From the NCBI GenBank assembly GCA_023410155.1, contig JAEYQF010000138.1, positions 1 through 21,614 of the forward strand: a stretch of DNA of 21,614 nucleotides. Direction: 5' to 3'. The number at the start of each line of letters is the position of its first letter. Position 1 is the first letter of the stretch. Both the position numbers and the translations under genes were made by a program. Source of the stretch: Verrucomicrobiota bacterium (GTDB lineage Bacteria; Verrucomicrobiota; Verrucomicrobiia; Opitutales; Opitutaceae). Positions 21,448-21,614 of this stretch are shown in pieces. Under the pieces are notes generated by a model. The model was not told the origin of the DNA, made no database searches, and saw nothing but the letters and a program-made list of their open reading frames with translations.

Positions 21448-21614
21448 ATGAACACTCAACCTCCGTTTCCTGCCGGTCGTCCTGTTCTGAAACTGCCCCG
21501 TCGCTCTGCCGCCACGGGGGAGACGAGTGTCCCCTTTGCCCCCGCTGCCGCGGCCGCTGTCGACGAGGAGATCTCGTCGCTGCGCGAGCGCGAAGCCAAC
21601 CTGCGTTCCTACGA
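21448..21614 (+). CDS. Unrecognised protein, N-terminal fragment cut by window end
   Basis: An open frame from ATG 21448 runs off the window after 55 codons. The N-terminal 35 residues are rich in Pro, Ala and Arg and probably disordered; from about residue 38 ('DEEISSLREREANLRSY') the charged heptad-like spacing suggests the beginning of a coiled coil. I do not recognise the family. The 76-bp gap before it is markedly richer in A and T than the rest and includes 'ttaaca' (21385-21390) and a short hairpin cccat/atggg (21391-21404), which is consistent with a promoter region, but no well-spaced -10 box was found. Confidence 0.6.
   Translation, partial: MNTQPPFPAGRPVLKLPRRSAATGETSVPFAPAAAAAVDEEISSLREREANLRSY

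Noticed and set aside
20028..21455. A 475-codon minus-strand frame across the hybrid kinase
   Set aside because: It is antisense to conserved kinase and receiver motifs and is explained by codon bias.

Overview
This is a GC-rich, gene-dense chromosomal window with about 18 genes on both strands. It most resembles an Opitutaceae-type member of the Verrucomicrobiota. That assignment is inferred from gene content: secreted redoxin fusions, GH97 and GH5 glycosidases, a Sde182-type cellulose-binding/nucleoside-hydrolase-like protein, a short POT transporter, LytS/LytTR signalling, and near-absence of clear Shine-Dalgarno sequences. No rRNA, tRNA, CRISPR array, prophage or transposase gene was seen, and no gap between genes exceeds about 210 bp.

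Layout. 1-1.9 kb: a secreted tandem redoxin/TlpA protein (+), then a convergent YCII-like gene (-) whose start codon is unclear. 1.9-8.6 kb: a polysaccharide-degradation neighbourhood. It has a GH97 enzyme and an unrecognised secreted protein (both -), a GH5 endoglucanase-like enzyme with a ricin-type lectin domain (+), and convergent to it a DUF1593/Sde182-like protein preceded by an NTF2-fold protein (both -). 8.7-12.7 kb: an MsbA-type ABC exporter (+), a GreA/GreB-family factor (-) and a POT-family peptide transporter (+). 12.8-14.6 kb: deoC and a ribokinase-family gene (both -), probably for deoxyribose or ribose salvage. 14.7-18.9 kb: a LytS-type kinase, a LytTR regulator, a 53-residue glycine-rich membrane peptide and a NatA/NatB-like ABC transporter, all (+). 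This order matches the regulator-plus-transporter logic of Bacillus NatK/NatR-NatAB. 18.9-21.4 kb: a PAS-GAF hybrid histidine kinase behind a hairpin terminator, followed by the first 55 codons of an unrecognised gene.

The main non-coding signal is two families of palindromic intergenic repeats lying at gene 3' ends. Family 1 has 'tgaaccac...cacagag' inverted ends and occurs at 10442-10552 and 13544-13665; the second copy supplies the stop codon of the ribokinase gene. Family 2 is built from 'cgac(t/c)cggtgcgcac' words and lies between convergent genes at 1299-1412 and 6553-6611, with a weaker related hairpin pair at 13499-13539. They look like REP/BIME-type elements that may also work as terminators. 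I see no complete defence or mobile system. The most distinctive protein-level items are the Nat-like signalling/transport locus with its small peptide, the secreted protein with a possible restriction-endonuclease-like pattern, and a ribokinase homologue whose ribose-contacting Asn is replaced by Val next to deoC.
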